DNA of 32,360 bases from an uncultured Methylococcaceae bacterium (GCA_903859415.1 CAIOMN010000012.1:1-32360); one strand, 5' to 3'; counted from the stretch's first letter, positions 17,607-26,029 are shown. Translations and numbers: made by a program. The notes: generated by a model not told the origin, from the sequence alone.

Positions 17607-17933
17607 TTCCTTAAGCGATAGAAATCTCCCCTTTTCCTATCGCTTATGTTCCTTAAGCGACCGGAACCTCCCCTTTTCCTATCGCTTATGTTCCTTAAGC
17701 GACCGGAACATCTCCTTTTCCTATCGCTTATGTTCCTTAAGCGACCGGAACATCTCCTTTTCCTATCGCTTATGTTCCTTAAGCGACCGAAACATCTCCT
17801 TTTCCTATCGCTTATGTTCCTTAAGCGACCGAAACCTCCCTTTTTCCTATCGCTTATGCTCCTTAAGCAACAGGAACCTCCCTTTTTCCTATCGCTTATG
17901 TTCCTTAAGCGACCGGAACCTCCCTTTTTCTAT
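17607..17933. repeat. 42-bp tandem repeat array, 7 full copies plus a partial one
   Basis: Copies start at 17607, 17649, 17691, 17733, 17775, 17817 and 17859, with a partial eighth at 17901. Each begins with TTCCTTAAGCGA (CTCC in copy 7) and ends with CCTATCGCTTATG. Copies 3 and 4 are identical, while the outer copies have diverged most. Across every junction TCGCTTA and TAAGCGA form a 7-bp stem around a 7-base loop; toward copy 1 this extends to 9 bp. In some copies ATGTTCC and GGAACAT form a second stem that competes with the first. The unit is 14 codons, so long open frames appear, but they have no ribosome site and read as low-complexity repeats. Confidence 0.95.
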
Positions 17934-18088
17934 GAGTAGCACCAAAAATAGAACCAACCAAATATTCGTAATTTAAATGCCCCACAAAAACAATTAATGC
18001 AGCAAATAGTCTAACGAAATCAAGATAAGCGGAAATAAATTTGTTCATATTTATTGAAATTTTTAGCCAACTAAAGGTTATTGGAAGC

Positions 18089-18094
18089 TATAAT
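18089..18094 (+). promoter_or_regulatory. Candidate -10 box of the GT25 gene
   Basis: A perfect TATAAT that would start transcription near 18101, giving a leader of about 320 bases before the GT25 ATG. No good -35 hexamer is present at 16-18 bases, so activation may be required. Confidence 0.35.
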
Positions 18095-18157
18095 ACTTTA
18101 TTTTTGGCACACATTAATTAACTGAATCGATTTGACCTAAAGCACAGAAACCATTTA

Positions 18158-18175
18158 ACGGAGCGGTAGCCGTTG
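18158..18175 (+). promoter_or_regulatory. ops/JUMPstart-like leader element
   Basis: AACGG-AGCGGTAG-CCGTT contains GCGGTAGC, the core of the RfaH-recruiting ops element (GGCGGTAGCGT), and is embedded in a 5-bp inverted repeat. It lies about 62 bases after the predicted start site, followed by a T8 run at 18185-18192. Position, strand and the polysaccharide context fit an RfaH- or NusG-paralogue control site. The 8-base core alone could occur by chance. Confidence 0.35.
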
Positions 18176-18421
18176 AAGAGAATGTTTTTTTTCGATGCGG
18201 CCAAAGTCTTTTTTAAAATGTATTTAGTTAAAATATCTTAATTTGCTAATAATAGATAATAAACTAATAAAAATAAATAAAATAATGCATTATTGAAAAC
18301 TCAAAATACAAAACATCAAGAACATATTGTTAATTTAAGCCAATCAAAACGGTACTTATTGTAATAATACTTGCATATCTTTCGATATATTTTTTACAGT
18401 TTTTTAAAAAGGTGTTACCTT

Positions 18422-19186
18422 ATGAGCTTTAATGAAACAGACGTACCCCAAGAAAAAGTTTTTGATGCCTTTCATAGATACTACATCATAAACCTTCCAA
18501 GTCGTTCTGATCGCCGTCAGGCTGTATTATCAGATTTGGCAAGAGCAGGCATCCAGGCCAATGATCCTAAGCTTCGAATTTTCTCTGCCGTACGACCTAA
18601 CGATAAGGGAGATTTTCCAAGTATTGGCGCTCGTGGATGTTATATGAGCCATTTGGGTGTCCTACAGGCGGCTCTTGCTGAAGGCATTGAAAATGTGCTC
18701 ATCATAGAAGATGATCTTGCGTTAGAGCCAGCAGCTTTGCGTCCACAACCTCAATTAGTGGAAGTACTTCGTAGCGGAGACTGGGATTTTGCTTACCTCG
18801 GGCACGTGCAAAACAGCGATACTCCCAATGGACAACCTTGTTGGCAAACCACTGCTCAACCGCTGGTATGCGCACATTTATTAGCCTTCAACAAAAGAGT
18901 ACTACCGGCTCTAGTAAACTATCTAGAAACCTGCCTAGAACGCCCAGAAGGTCATCCTGATGGAGGACCAATGCATGTAGATGGCGCCTACACCATGTTT
19001 CGGAAACGAAATCCAGAAACTAAAACAATCATTTGTATGCCGTCCTTGGGTAACCAGCGCAGTTCCCGTAGTGACATCTATAGCAATCGATGGTTCGACC
19101 GCCTACCTATATTTCGCCAAGCAGTTGGGATGACACGTAACATCATTAACCACATCCGACGGCTACGTCGATTTAGCAAACCATAA
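18422..19186 (+). CDS. Family 25 glycosyltransferase
   Basis: A 254-residue LgtB-like glycosyltransferase of family 25, which usually transfers galactose or glucose onto oligosaccharides. Motifs are YYIINLPSRSDRR (residues 20-32), the GARGCYMSHLGVLQAAL block (69-85) and VLIIEDDLAL (92-101), where the acidic pair marks the metal/donor site. Its length is normal and there is no membrane helix. I chose ATG 18422 because AAAGGTG sits seven bases upstream; a TTG at 18371 would add 17 residues without a ribosome site. It is monocistronic, with a long leader holding the ops-like element, and is followed by a convergent operon. Confidence 0.88.
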   Translation: MSFNETDVPQEKVFDAFHRYYIINLPSRSDRRQAVLSDLARAGIQANDPKLRIFSAVRPNDKGDFPSIGARGCYMSHLGVLQAALAEGIENVLIIEDDLALEPAALRPQPQLVEVLRSGDWDFAYLGHVQNSDTPNGQPCWQTTAQPLVCAHLLAFNKRVLPALVNYLETCLERPEGHPDGGPMHVDGAYTMFRKRNPETKTIICMPSLGNQRSSRSDIYSNRWFDRLPIFRQAVGMTRNIINHIRRLRRFSKP

Positions 19187-19253
19187 AATACACGGATAAA
19201 AACATAGAGATATCATAGATAAAATGACACCTTTCTGATTGAATCCCTTATTA

Positions 19254-20645
19254 CTATATTACCCTCCTAAATTTAAATAGGCGAGTATCGACTGCCGTCT
19301 TAGTTTTGCTATTGCTGTTGCCTTGGTCACCGTCCCAGGTACTGGTTCTTAAATAGGCATCGGATAAACCTGTAATGATAAAAAATACCGTACCACTCTG
19401 ATACATCATAGCAACCGTTGCTGTAGCAATGAAGTACATTAAATAAATTGCCGCCAAAGTAAAGGCGAATGAACTACCTCTTGGCTCAGCGAATGGTTGA
19501 GCCATTCCATGCCTAATCAGTCTTACCATCATAACAAAAAATATTCCTAACAATATAAAAATAGCAATGATGCCATGATTTAAATATACCAGTAAAAAAT
19601 TATTGTCGATAGACTCTGCCCCTGGCACTTGGGGAAAATTCATCAACCCCCAACCAAACCACAGATGTTCAGTTGCAATATCCATATATAGCTCAATCAA
19701 CTCATAACGATAACATGCTGTTTCTTGATTAGGGTCGAGGGCGTTTGCACGCCCAATTGATGCATAATCTAAGAAGGCCACTAAAGCGGGAATACCAACA
19801 ACTATAATTCCTGCTAGAAAAATTGTCATAGCTAAGCGACGATTTTTAAATCGCCCAATAATAACAAAAGTAGCTCCTATAATGCCCGCCAGCCATTGAC
19901 CCTTGCCTAGCGTTGTAAATACCCCGCCAAAAATTATTAAGGTAAAAAGTTCTGCAGGACTGAACCAAGGTACCCAATCTAGTTGTTTGATTTTAACTGG
20001 CCATGCCTCAGACCATTGTAACCACCGTTGAAATCGATAACCTGTAGCCATAATAATTCCGTCTACCAGGCAATGCGCATAAGGCCCACTTGCACGTGCC
20101 AAACCGAAACGATAAGTAGTAATCCATCCACTACCTTGCCCGGGGAAAAATTTAGCGAGTAACATCTGCCACAAATTAACACCCATTTTATTTTCATATA
20201 GGTTACATATAGAAACTACACATAAACACAACACAACGCTCTTGACAAAGTCATAACGTAAATTAAAGGGTTCAACCAAACTTTTTGTAAAAATATAAGG
20301 AAACAACACTGAGGTTAATTGATTAAACATTAAGTTTTGCGCATCCGAGTAACCAAGAGCCAAATACTGAGAGATACCCACTGAAAGCGCATAAACACCA
20401 ACCACAACATCAGTATAACTAAATCGATAACCCGGCTTACCCTTCATTATAAATACTATAAACAATGCCAACGAGGAAGCTTGATTAAAAGTTGGATCTG
20501 GAATCCCTGGCGTTATAGCTTGATAATAGTCAGGTAACAACAGAACAATGGGGATATAAGCATTTATAAAGGCTTTCTGCACGGACTGGCTTTGTGCGAC
20601 GTAAAAAGTCCATATCCCCGCTAAATATACAATGAACGATAACAT
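19254..20645 (-). CDS. Wzy-like O-antigen polymerase/ligase family membrane protein
   Basis: A 463-residue membrane protein with about 11 or 12 hydrophobic segments and a large periplasmic loop, of the O-antigen ligase/polymerase (Wzy_C-like) group. In the second half LGKGQWLAGIIGATFVIIGRF corresponds to the conserved S/G-x-G-x-W-L region of these proteins. The loop around YRYELIELYMDIATEHLWFGWGL matches the typical [IL]...P..G.G.G loop position. It would join repeat units on the periplasmic side, though a WaaL-type ligase role cannot be excluded. It starts four bases after the stop of the acetyltransferase gene and is the last cistron of the wza-like operon. Confidence 0.82.
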   Translation of the reverse strand: MLSFIVYLAGIWTFYVAQSQSVQKAFINAYIPIVLLLPDYYQAITPGIPDPTFNQASSLALFIVFIMKGKPGYRFSYTDVVVGVYALSVGISQYLALGYSDAQNLMFNQLTSVLFPYIFTKSLVEPFNLRYDFVKSVVLCLCVVSICNLYENKMGVNLWQMLLAKFFPGQGSGWITTYRFGLARASGPYAHCLVDGIIMATGYRFQRWLQWSEAWPVKIKQLDWVPWFSPAELFTLIIFGGVFTTLGKGQWLAGIIGATFVIIGRFKNRRLAMTIFLAGIIVVGIPALVAFLDYASIGRANALDPNQETACYRYELIELYMDIATEHLWFGWGLMNFPQVPGAESIDNNFLLVYLNHGIIAIFILLGIFFVMMVRLIRHGMAQPFAEPRGSSFAFTLAAIYLMYFIATATVAMMYQSGTVFFIITGLSDAYLRTSTWDGDQGNSNSKTKTAVDTRLFKFRRVI

Positions 20646-20649
20646 CTGC

Positions 20650-21228
20650 TTAAGATCTAACTACTCGTGCAGGAATACCTACAGCTACCGCACCTGCGGG
20701 TATGTTTTTGGTAACAACAGCGTTGGCACCGATAACAGCACCTTCCCCAATAGAAACCCCACCTAAAATAGTGACTCCACGCCCAATCCATGCATTTCGA
20801 CCAATATGAATTGGCCTGCCAAGATGACCACTATGCCGCACTGAACTACCGGGTATTACGCGATGATTAGCATCTCTCACACTGGAGTATTCACCCATCA
20901 TTACCCCATCCTCCAGAATAATTTCAGCAAAAGCCACTAGATGCACGCCACGTGACAAAACCACATCATTGCCAATTTTAATGCGACCTTCCTCTTGTGT
21001 TTCCAAATAAAGATCACGGTATAAATACAGGTTTTCACCTAACCCTATTCGCCGCGTACCGTGCAGCTCCGGCATGCTTAATACGACTACGGAAGGATGC
21101 AATGATCCACCTAGTGCGTTATTCAATCTAGCATTTGCCCATAATCGACGGAGAGCATCCAGTCGATTGATCACTAGTGCAAATGGATTTAATGCTTTAA
21201 CCAGGAACTTCTTAATGACATAGCTCAT
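20650..21228 (-). CDS. Left-handed beta-helix (hexapeptide) acetyltransferase
   Basis: A 192-residue WbbJ/CapG-like O-acetyltransferase using acetyl-CoA. An N-terminal helix region (residues 1-40) is followed by hexapeptide repeats (IGLGEN, IKIGNDVVLS, IILEDGVMMGEYS). The catalytic His lies in DANHRVIPG, followed by PIHIGRNAWIGRGVTILGGVSIGEGAVIGA, read in pieces, and the closing VAVGIPARVVRS. It lacks membrane segments and should act on a sugar or nucleotide sugar in the cytoplasm. Start and stop of neighbouring genes overlap (ATGA with the GT2 gene), and the next gene follows after four bases. This is a tight operon, and the protein probably acetylates the repeat unit. Confidence 0.9.
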   Translation of the reverse strand: MSYVIKKFLVKALNPFALVINRLDALRRLWANARLNNALGGSLHPSVVVLSMPELHGTRRIGLGENLYLYRDLYLETQEEGRIKIGNDVVLSRGVHLVAFAEIILEDGVMMGEYSSVRDANHRVIPGSSVRHSGHLGRPIHIGRNAWIGRGVTILGGVSIGEGAVIGANAVVTKNIPAGAVAVGIPARVVRS

Positions 21229-22223
21229 TTGTATTCAATTAAACCTTGTTGTTGATTTCTGACACGATGATACCAATAGCTTATCTGTCCACAGGCAATT
21301 GGGATCTGCTGAAAGTGGGAATGTAAACCATAAAGTATTAAAGTAAACACTGAAGCACTTTTCCAGCGAGCTTTATAAGCAGAGCGTAACACCAAAAATA
21401 GGTAAGTTAAAACCAAACCGAAGCAAGGTAAAACAGTGCCAGTCATTGCGCTTAATAAAATCACACCCAACAACATTGCTATCAATACAACCGCATGAAT
21501 TGCATTTCGTTTGCATTCTTGAACCCAAAGAGGAAAGTCCGTTGCTTTCATGCGTTGAGACACTTCTGCATAAGCATGTCCAGCGCGTAACGCGCGTTTC
21601 CAATAAGCATTAAAATGAGTCATTGCCAAATCGTGACGCGTCATCGGTTCATCGATATGGAGAATAACATAGCCCTTGCTGCGAATTCGCTGACATAATT
21701 CAGGTTCTTCTCCAGCTATTAAATCTTCGCTAAAACCACCCACCTGCTCAAGAACACTTCGACGCATTAACGCATCACCACCACAAAACTCGGTAATTCC
21801 GGGCGGGTAAACCCAGTCCAAATCAAGTATGTGATTATAAAAAGAGTTTTCCGGATAAGCTTCACGCCTATGCCCCCACACTACAGCAACACTGGGATCA
21901 TCGATTGCACGCAAGGCCTTTTGTAAAAAATCTGGATGCAGTAAGGTATCACCATCTAGAAAGAGTATGTTCGGCGCTGTAGCAGCACGCCACCCCGCAT
22001 TTCGTCCAAAAGCTGCACAAGGTCTTAAAGGTTGTACTCGAATCACTTTCGTACAAAAAGACTCAGCTAATTCAGGACTGCCATCGTGTGAATTAGAATC
22101 AACATAAATCAATTCTATTTCACCACCTGGATCAACTGCTTCTTTTACTGACTTTAAACAAGCCATTAAACGTTGACCTTCATTACGTCCAATTACAACA
22201 ACAGATACTAAAGGTTTATTCAT
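21225..22223 (-). CDS. Family 2 glycosyltransferase with C-terminal membrane segments
   Basis: A 332-residue GT2 enzyme. The GT-A domain has VSVVVIGRNEG (residues 6-16), IYVDSNSHDGS (39-49) and FLDGDTLLHPDF (89-99, DGD). The acid region GGFSEDLIAGEEPELCQRIR lies around 160-180. Two or three hydrophobic helices follow residue 240, so the protein is tethered to the inner membrane. It resembles EpsO-like or ExoA-like enzymes that act early in assembly. The ribosome site GAGG is 10 bases upstream. It sits 138 bases below the wzc-like gene and overlaps the acetyltransferase by four bases. Confidence 0.87.
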   Translation of the reverse strand: MNKPLVSVVVIGRNEGQRLMACLKSVKEAVDPGGEIELIYVDSNSHDGSPELAESFCTKVIRVQPLRPCAAFGRNAGWRAATAPNILFLDGDTLLHPDFLQKALRAIDDPSVAVVWGHRREAYPENSFYNHILDLDWVYPPGITEFCGGDALMRRSVLEQVGGFSEDLIAGEEPELCQRIRSKGYVILHIDEPMTRHDLAMTHFNAYWKRALRAGHAYAEVSQRMKATDFPLWVQECKRNAIHAVVLIAMLLGVILLSAMTGTVLPCFGLVLTYLFLVLRSAYKARWKSASVFTLILYGLHSHFQQIPIACGQISYWYHRVRNQQQGLIEYK

Positions 22224-22361
22224 AACTTAATCGCCTCTTAAAAATTCCATGATAGCACTGCAATAAAAATTTAAGCTCATTGCCAACCTAATTTTTAAGC
22301 TCATGGACATGACTAATTTTGAATCATCTACTTAAACAACTGGAATAAACAAAATCACTCT

Positions 22362-24515
22362 TTATTTGATGTCATTTTTTTTAAAATATTTTGCAAACAA
22401 ATTAGTCTTCGATTGTTTTAGCTTAGAAGCGCCACCGTCAACCGTTGAATAATAACCCCCCCCTTTAAACACTTCTAAACGAGTTACTACAAACCCAATA
22501 GCTTCTGGATCTATACGTTCCAACAATTTTACAGCCCGTTTAATCTCACCTGGCTTATCTTGTTGGGCAGCAATCACTAATAACGTTATATCACTAATAC
22601 TAGTCAAAAACTCCACATCGGCAGAAAATAAAATAGGGGGTGCATCTAAAATAACGACTGAATAAATCTCGGCAATTTTTTCTAACACTATTTGTAGACG
22701 TTTATAATCAAAAAATAACTCCTCCGAAGATAACCCAATGGAGATACGATCTGGATATTTATTATCCTCAGGGCTAACAACCTTTAAAACGTCAAAACCC
22801 GGATCAAGAAGCAAATTCATAAAACCAGAATCAGTGTGTTCACTGACATAACGCTTATCGGGTTTTAGCAGATTAACTTCAACAGCAACGGCACGCACAC
22901 CTATCTTGTAATAATCCGACACCAAATCCAAAACGAGTGACGTTACCGCGCTATTCGGATTAACTGAAGTTAATACTATCAAATGACTCGATTTACCAGA
23001 TCGTTTGTGCTCACGCTCTAAAGCTAAAGCTAATCTTCTCATCCTGTCAGCCATAGAAACTGGAGTCACGCCGCTTTTTTGATCAGAATCCAATAACGCG
23101 GCTAATGGCTTATATCCCAGCAATTTTTCTACTTGACCCGCAGTTCTAATACGTTTATCCAACATATCAATAACAATCGGGACGACCAAACCTAAAGCAA
23201 AGCCCAGTCCCACCATTATAATAAGCAATTTCTTTTTACCGCCTTTAATCGGATACTCGGGCGACATAGCCGGTGTTTCCATACGAATGGTACTTGGCGC
23301 CTTAGATTCTAACTCAAAAAACCCAATCCGATTATCTATTGGCTCCAATTGGGCATAATAATACTTAATTTCCTGATTTAAGGTCACTGCTTCGTTATAA
23401 TATTTGGAGAATTCCATAGCATCTTTTTTCTGCTGAACGATTTGATCGTATAAATCTTTTTCAATTTTTTTCGTTAACGTCACCTTAGATCGACGCTCCT
23501 CGATAAGCATGTGCCTTACGTCTTTATTTAGCTTTTCAGTGGCTTCTTCAACCTCTCTTTCAACATCTTGCAACTGCCCTTTTATTTGAGCATATCCTGG
23601 ATGCTTAACATCCAACCCACTAATTAATTTGATCAATTCGCTCCGACGCATATTAGTATGGTCTTTTAAGCTACCTAGCCCGCCATCTTTATAAAGAATA
23701 TCTGCAACAATTGCATCAAGCGCAGTGGTAGCACCAGGATCTTTTGGATTTTCAAACAAGAGCAAATTTGCTTCTGCCTCCATTCTATTGCGTTGCGCCA
23801 CCGAATAAGCTTGTTGAGTATCAGCTATTAATTCATCATAAGAATTAGCACCCCCTTCAACAAATGTAGTAACACTGGTAATCTTCGAAATCTCTTCCAA
23901 TCGTTTTTTTCTGGCGGAAATAAAGCCCTCAAGCTTTTCTTTTTGCTGATATAACAAGTTAGCGCGATCTTTGGATGCATAAATTGCACTATCATCACGT
24001 ACACTTTCAATATAGCACTCCACCACAGTATTAACTATAGTTTCCAACCCTTTATCAAGGTCACTTTCCATAGTGACCGAAACCAGGTAAATATCCAAAA
24101 CCCGTTTAATAACCAAAGCACCTTGCAACCTCTCCGCTGCATGTCGCTCAGACTCATTAGGCAATTGCCACGCAATATTTTTTTCACGCAGCGTTTTTAA
24201 AGCAATCAACATAATATCATATCGATTAATAGTAGCTATTTGCTGTGAAACAAACTCACCATATTGGATTGAAGAGCTAAAATCTCGCTCAAAATTCATT
24301 TGCAATATATTCGGAACATGAGGAGCGATATAAATTGTTGCTGTTGCAGAATAAGTGTACTTACCTTTAATAAAAGCTAATGGAACACCTAAAAGAGAAA
24401 ATACGATAAAAAGACTGATGGCTACTTTAAAATGCTTCCGTAGACTAACCAGCGGCATAAGCGCGCCCGTCGCAACAGATTCATCGGCTAGTGGTGAAAT
24501 ATTCGATCCCGACAT
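22362..24515 (-). CDS. Wzc/GumC-like polysaccharide co-polymerase with a degenerate BY-kinase domain
   Basis: A 717-residue inner-membrane protein: TM1 at 31-49, a long periplasmic coiled region to about 428, TM2 at 430-450 after the SPEYPIKGGKK Pro-rich motif, then a cytoplasmic domain of BY-kinase fold. It should set chain length and couple to the OPX channel. In the kinase domain Walker B survives (VVILDAPP, 620-627). The Walker A region reads TSVNPNSAVTS (516-526), without the usual GKS/T Lys, and Walker A' reads VEVNLLKP with Glu546 for Asp. The C-terminus has only two adjacent Tyr, not a Tyr cluster. It probably does not autophosphorylate. The start is three bases after the wza-like stop, so translation is coupled. 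Confidence 0.88.
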   Translation of the reverse strand: MSGSNISPLADESVATGALMPLVSLRKHFKVAISLFIVFSLLGVPLAFIKGKYTYSATATIYIAPHVPNILQMNFERDFSSSIQYGEFVSQQIATINRYDIMLIALKTLREKNIAWQLPNESERHAAERLQGALVIKRVLDIYLVSVTMESDLDKGLETIVNTVVECYIESVRDDSAIYASKDRANLLYQQKEKLEGFISARKKRLEEISKITSVTTFVEGGANSYDELIADTQQAYSVAQRNRMEAEANLLLFENPKDPGATTALDAIVADILYKDGGLGSLKDHTNMRRSELIKLISGLDVKHPGYAQIKGQLQDVEREVEEATEKLNKDVRHMLIEERRSKVTLTKKIEKDLYDQIVQQKKDAMEFSKYYNEAVTLNQEIKYYYAQLEPIDNRIGFFELESKAPSTIRMETPAMSPEYPIKGGKKKLLIIMVGLGFALGLVVPIVIDMLDKRIRTAGQVEKLLGYKPLAALLDSDQKSGVTPVSMADRMRRLALALEREHKRSGKSSHLIVLTSVNPNSAVTSLVLDLVSDYYKIGVRAVAVEVNLLKPDKRYVSEHTDSGFMNLLLDPGFDVLKVVSPEDNKYPDRISIGLSSEELFFDYKRLQIVLEKIAEIYSVVILDAPPILFSADVEFLTSISDITLLVIAAQQDKPGEIKRAVKLLERIDPEAIGFVVTRLEVFKGGGYYSTVDGGASKLKQSKTNLFAKYFKKNDIK

Positions 24516-24518
24516 GGG

Positions 24519-25544
24519 TTATGGCATTGCTGCGCCAAGTTGACTAATTGACATTAGCGTACTAAATGGATTAATCTGCTGCATAATATAGGAAACTTTA
24601 CTCACGGAATGACGAGGAACATAAATAATATCACCTTCATTGATGGCTACATTTAGTTCTTTCTGTGGAGCTAATATTTTCGCCATGTCAATGACCAAAT
24701 GAACATTTTCACTGGGGCGAATCAAATGAACCTCTTCAGTATTACCGTCTCTAGTAATCCCGCCAGCCTGACCTATAGCATCGATAAAAGACATTTGCGG
24801 CGACATAGTTTTTACACCAGGCACATTGACTGCTCCGAGGACAAAAACAGCCGTATCTGATGAATCGGGAATATAAATTACGTCATTTCGTTGCAAAGGG
24901 ATATTTAAACTGGTATCCCCAGTTAATAGATGCCCTAAATCAACCCACAATATAGTATCTTTGCGGATAATCGCACAACGCGTCAAGACCTGATCTTTCC
25001 GCATCAACGGCATCCCGCCTGCCTGAGCTATAATATCCATCAAATAGGGCGCCGAATTGAACAGTATTTCGCCAGGATGCTCAACACGACCTATAATAAT
25101 GATCCGATTTGACTTGTATTGTTGCACTCGTACCGTGGTAAATACATTTGCATAATACGGGGATAATGCTTTGGTTACCGCTTCAGCAGCCTGTTCACGC
25201 GTCATGTTTCTGACCAATAGCGAACCCACTACTGACAACGAGATGCGCCCATCAGGTCCAATGGTCTGGACACCTGATAACTCAGGCCTTCCTATAACCT
25301 CTATATTAACATCATCACCGTCATACAATAGATAATCATCAACCTTTTTTGTTTCATCCACAAATTCTTTAATTGCAGTTGGCGTAGAATAACGTTTGGA
25401 TCTATCAGGAATTTCAAATGCTTTAATCGCATTGGGGGAAGCGGGGGGTACAATTTCCCAAGCACCACAAGCATACAGCAAGAAAAGGCAGGGTAAAATA
25501 ACTAAAGGCAAAACAACAAACAGTCTATATAGATTTTGATTCAT
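24519..25544 (-). CDS. Outer-membrane polysaccharide export (OPX, Wza-like) lipoprotein
   Basis: A 341-residue exporter. A signal peptide (residues 1-25, hydrophobic LPLVILPCLFLLYA) ends in a lipobox LYAC with Cys26. The Tyr at -2 is unusual, though lipidation remains likely. Next come the polysaccharide-export domain (YLLYDGDDVNIEVIGRPELS, VQTIGPDGRISLSVVGSLLV, PYYANVFTTVRV, from about 72) and two SLBB-type repeats (GRVEHPGEILFNS, GAVNVPGVKTMSP). It forms the outer-membrane end of the export channel, working with the Wzc-like protein. It is the first gene of the operon. The upstream region holds AT palindromes but no clear promoter. Confidence 0.92.
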   Translation of the reverse strand: MNQNLYRLFVVLPLVILPCLFLLYACGAWEIVPPASPNAIKAFEIPDRSKRYSTPTAIKEFVDETKKVDDYLLYDGDDVNIEVIGRPELSGVQTIGPDGRISLSVVGSLLVRNMTREQAAEAVTKALSPYYANVFTTVRVQQYKSNRIIIIGRVEHPGEILFNSAPYLMDIIAQAGGMPLMRKDQVLTRCAIIRKDTILWVDLGHLLTGDTSLNIPLQRNDVIYIPDSSDTAVFVLGAVNVPGVKTMSPQMSFIDAIGQAGGITRDGNTEEVHLIRPSENVHLVIDMAKILAPQKELNVAINEGDIIYVPRHSVSKVSYIMQQINPFSTLMSISQLGAAMP

Positions 25545-25651
25545 AGTAATCTTTATTAAGATTTGATTGATTGTAACTTTGAATTAATTTGGAGTAACTC
25601 TATGTGCTGAAGCAGTTATAACACTTCTTTTTGTCTAAACTAAGTAACTAT

Positions 25652-25673
25652 TTTTTAATTAATTAATTAAAAA
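25652..25673. promoter_or_regulatory. 22-bp perfect AT palindrome
   Basis: The sequence is T5, then AATT three times, then A5, exactly self-complementary, about 110 bases upstream of the wza-like start. It could be an operator, a curved-DNA or silencer-protein site, or chance in AT-rich DNA. Confidence 0.5.
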
Positions 25674-25892
25674 CCAAAGATAGACGTTCTTTTAATGCCT
25701 CAGTTCAAATCCAATAACTCTTAATTAAAATGACATTTAAGAGATTATCCAGTAGATTTGTTTAACTCATTAAAAACAACATCGCCTGAATAAAAGCATA
25801 ATAATCATTTGAATATTTATCTAACTTTGCTCAGTCTCATCTATGAATGGTTTTTATAGCTGACTATTTGAGATACAATTACAAAAAGACAA

Positions 25893-26029
25893 TTATAACC
25901 GACATTCCCCACCCACTTCGCACCTTATTCATATTCAATGACAATATTTTTCATAAATAACGACATCATTTTCAATTGATTGATTTTTATTACTTATTTT
26001 TTTACTCCCCACCGAAATGTCGGTTATAA
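25893..26029. repeat. 137-bp element bounded by 14-bp perfect inverted repeats
   Basis: TTATAACCGACATT at 25893-25906 is repeated as its exact reverse complement at 26016-26029. The outer TTATAA could be a target duplication, leaving CCGACATT as terminal repeats of a small MITE-like element without coding capacity. Alternatively they are paired operators of the RR-PP2C gene, whose ATG is 34 bases downstream. Both ends also carry CCCCACC near the inner edge. Confidence 0.6.

Larger units (their letters stand above)
16980..18421. other. Long non-coding region with repeat array and leader of the GT25 gene
   Basis: About 1.4 kb without a supported gene. From left to right it holds unremarkable sequence and a 10-codon frame with a strong ribosome site at 17346. 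GCCCAT/ATGGGC forms a hairpin around 17508-17532, and the 42-bp tandem array occupies 17607-17933. A consensus -10 lies at 18089, an ops-like GCGGTAGC hairpin at 18158-18175, a T8 run at 18185-18192 and AT-rich sequence up to the GT25 start. Two plus-strand frames run open through the array only because the repeat length is a multiple of three. Confidence 0.6.

Noticed and set aside
17607-17933. CRISPR array
   Set aside because: The units abut with no variable spacers; differences are scattered point changes, and there are no cas genes.
17512-17976. A 154-codon plus-strand frame through the repeat array (units SLSDRNLPFSYRLC)
   Set aside because: It is open only because the 42-bp unit is a multiple of three. 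A second frame (17646-17939) is open for the same reason, and there is no ribosome site or non-repetitive domain.
18125-18200. A cyclic-di-GMP riboswitch-like segment (GCACAGAAACC ... GGTAGCC)
   Set aside because: The conserved GEMM core stems and tetraloop receptor are not present; the ops-like reading explains the shared bases more simply.
20680-20705. A second GCGGTAGC ops core, on the minus strand
   Set aside because: It lies inside the acetyltransferase coding sequence (AVAVGIPAR region) far from any leader; one such 8-mer is expected by chance in a window of this size.
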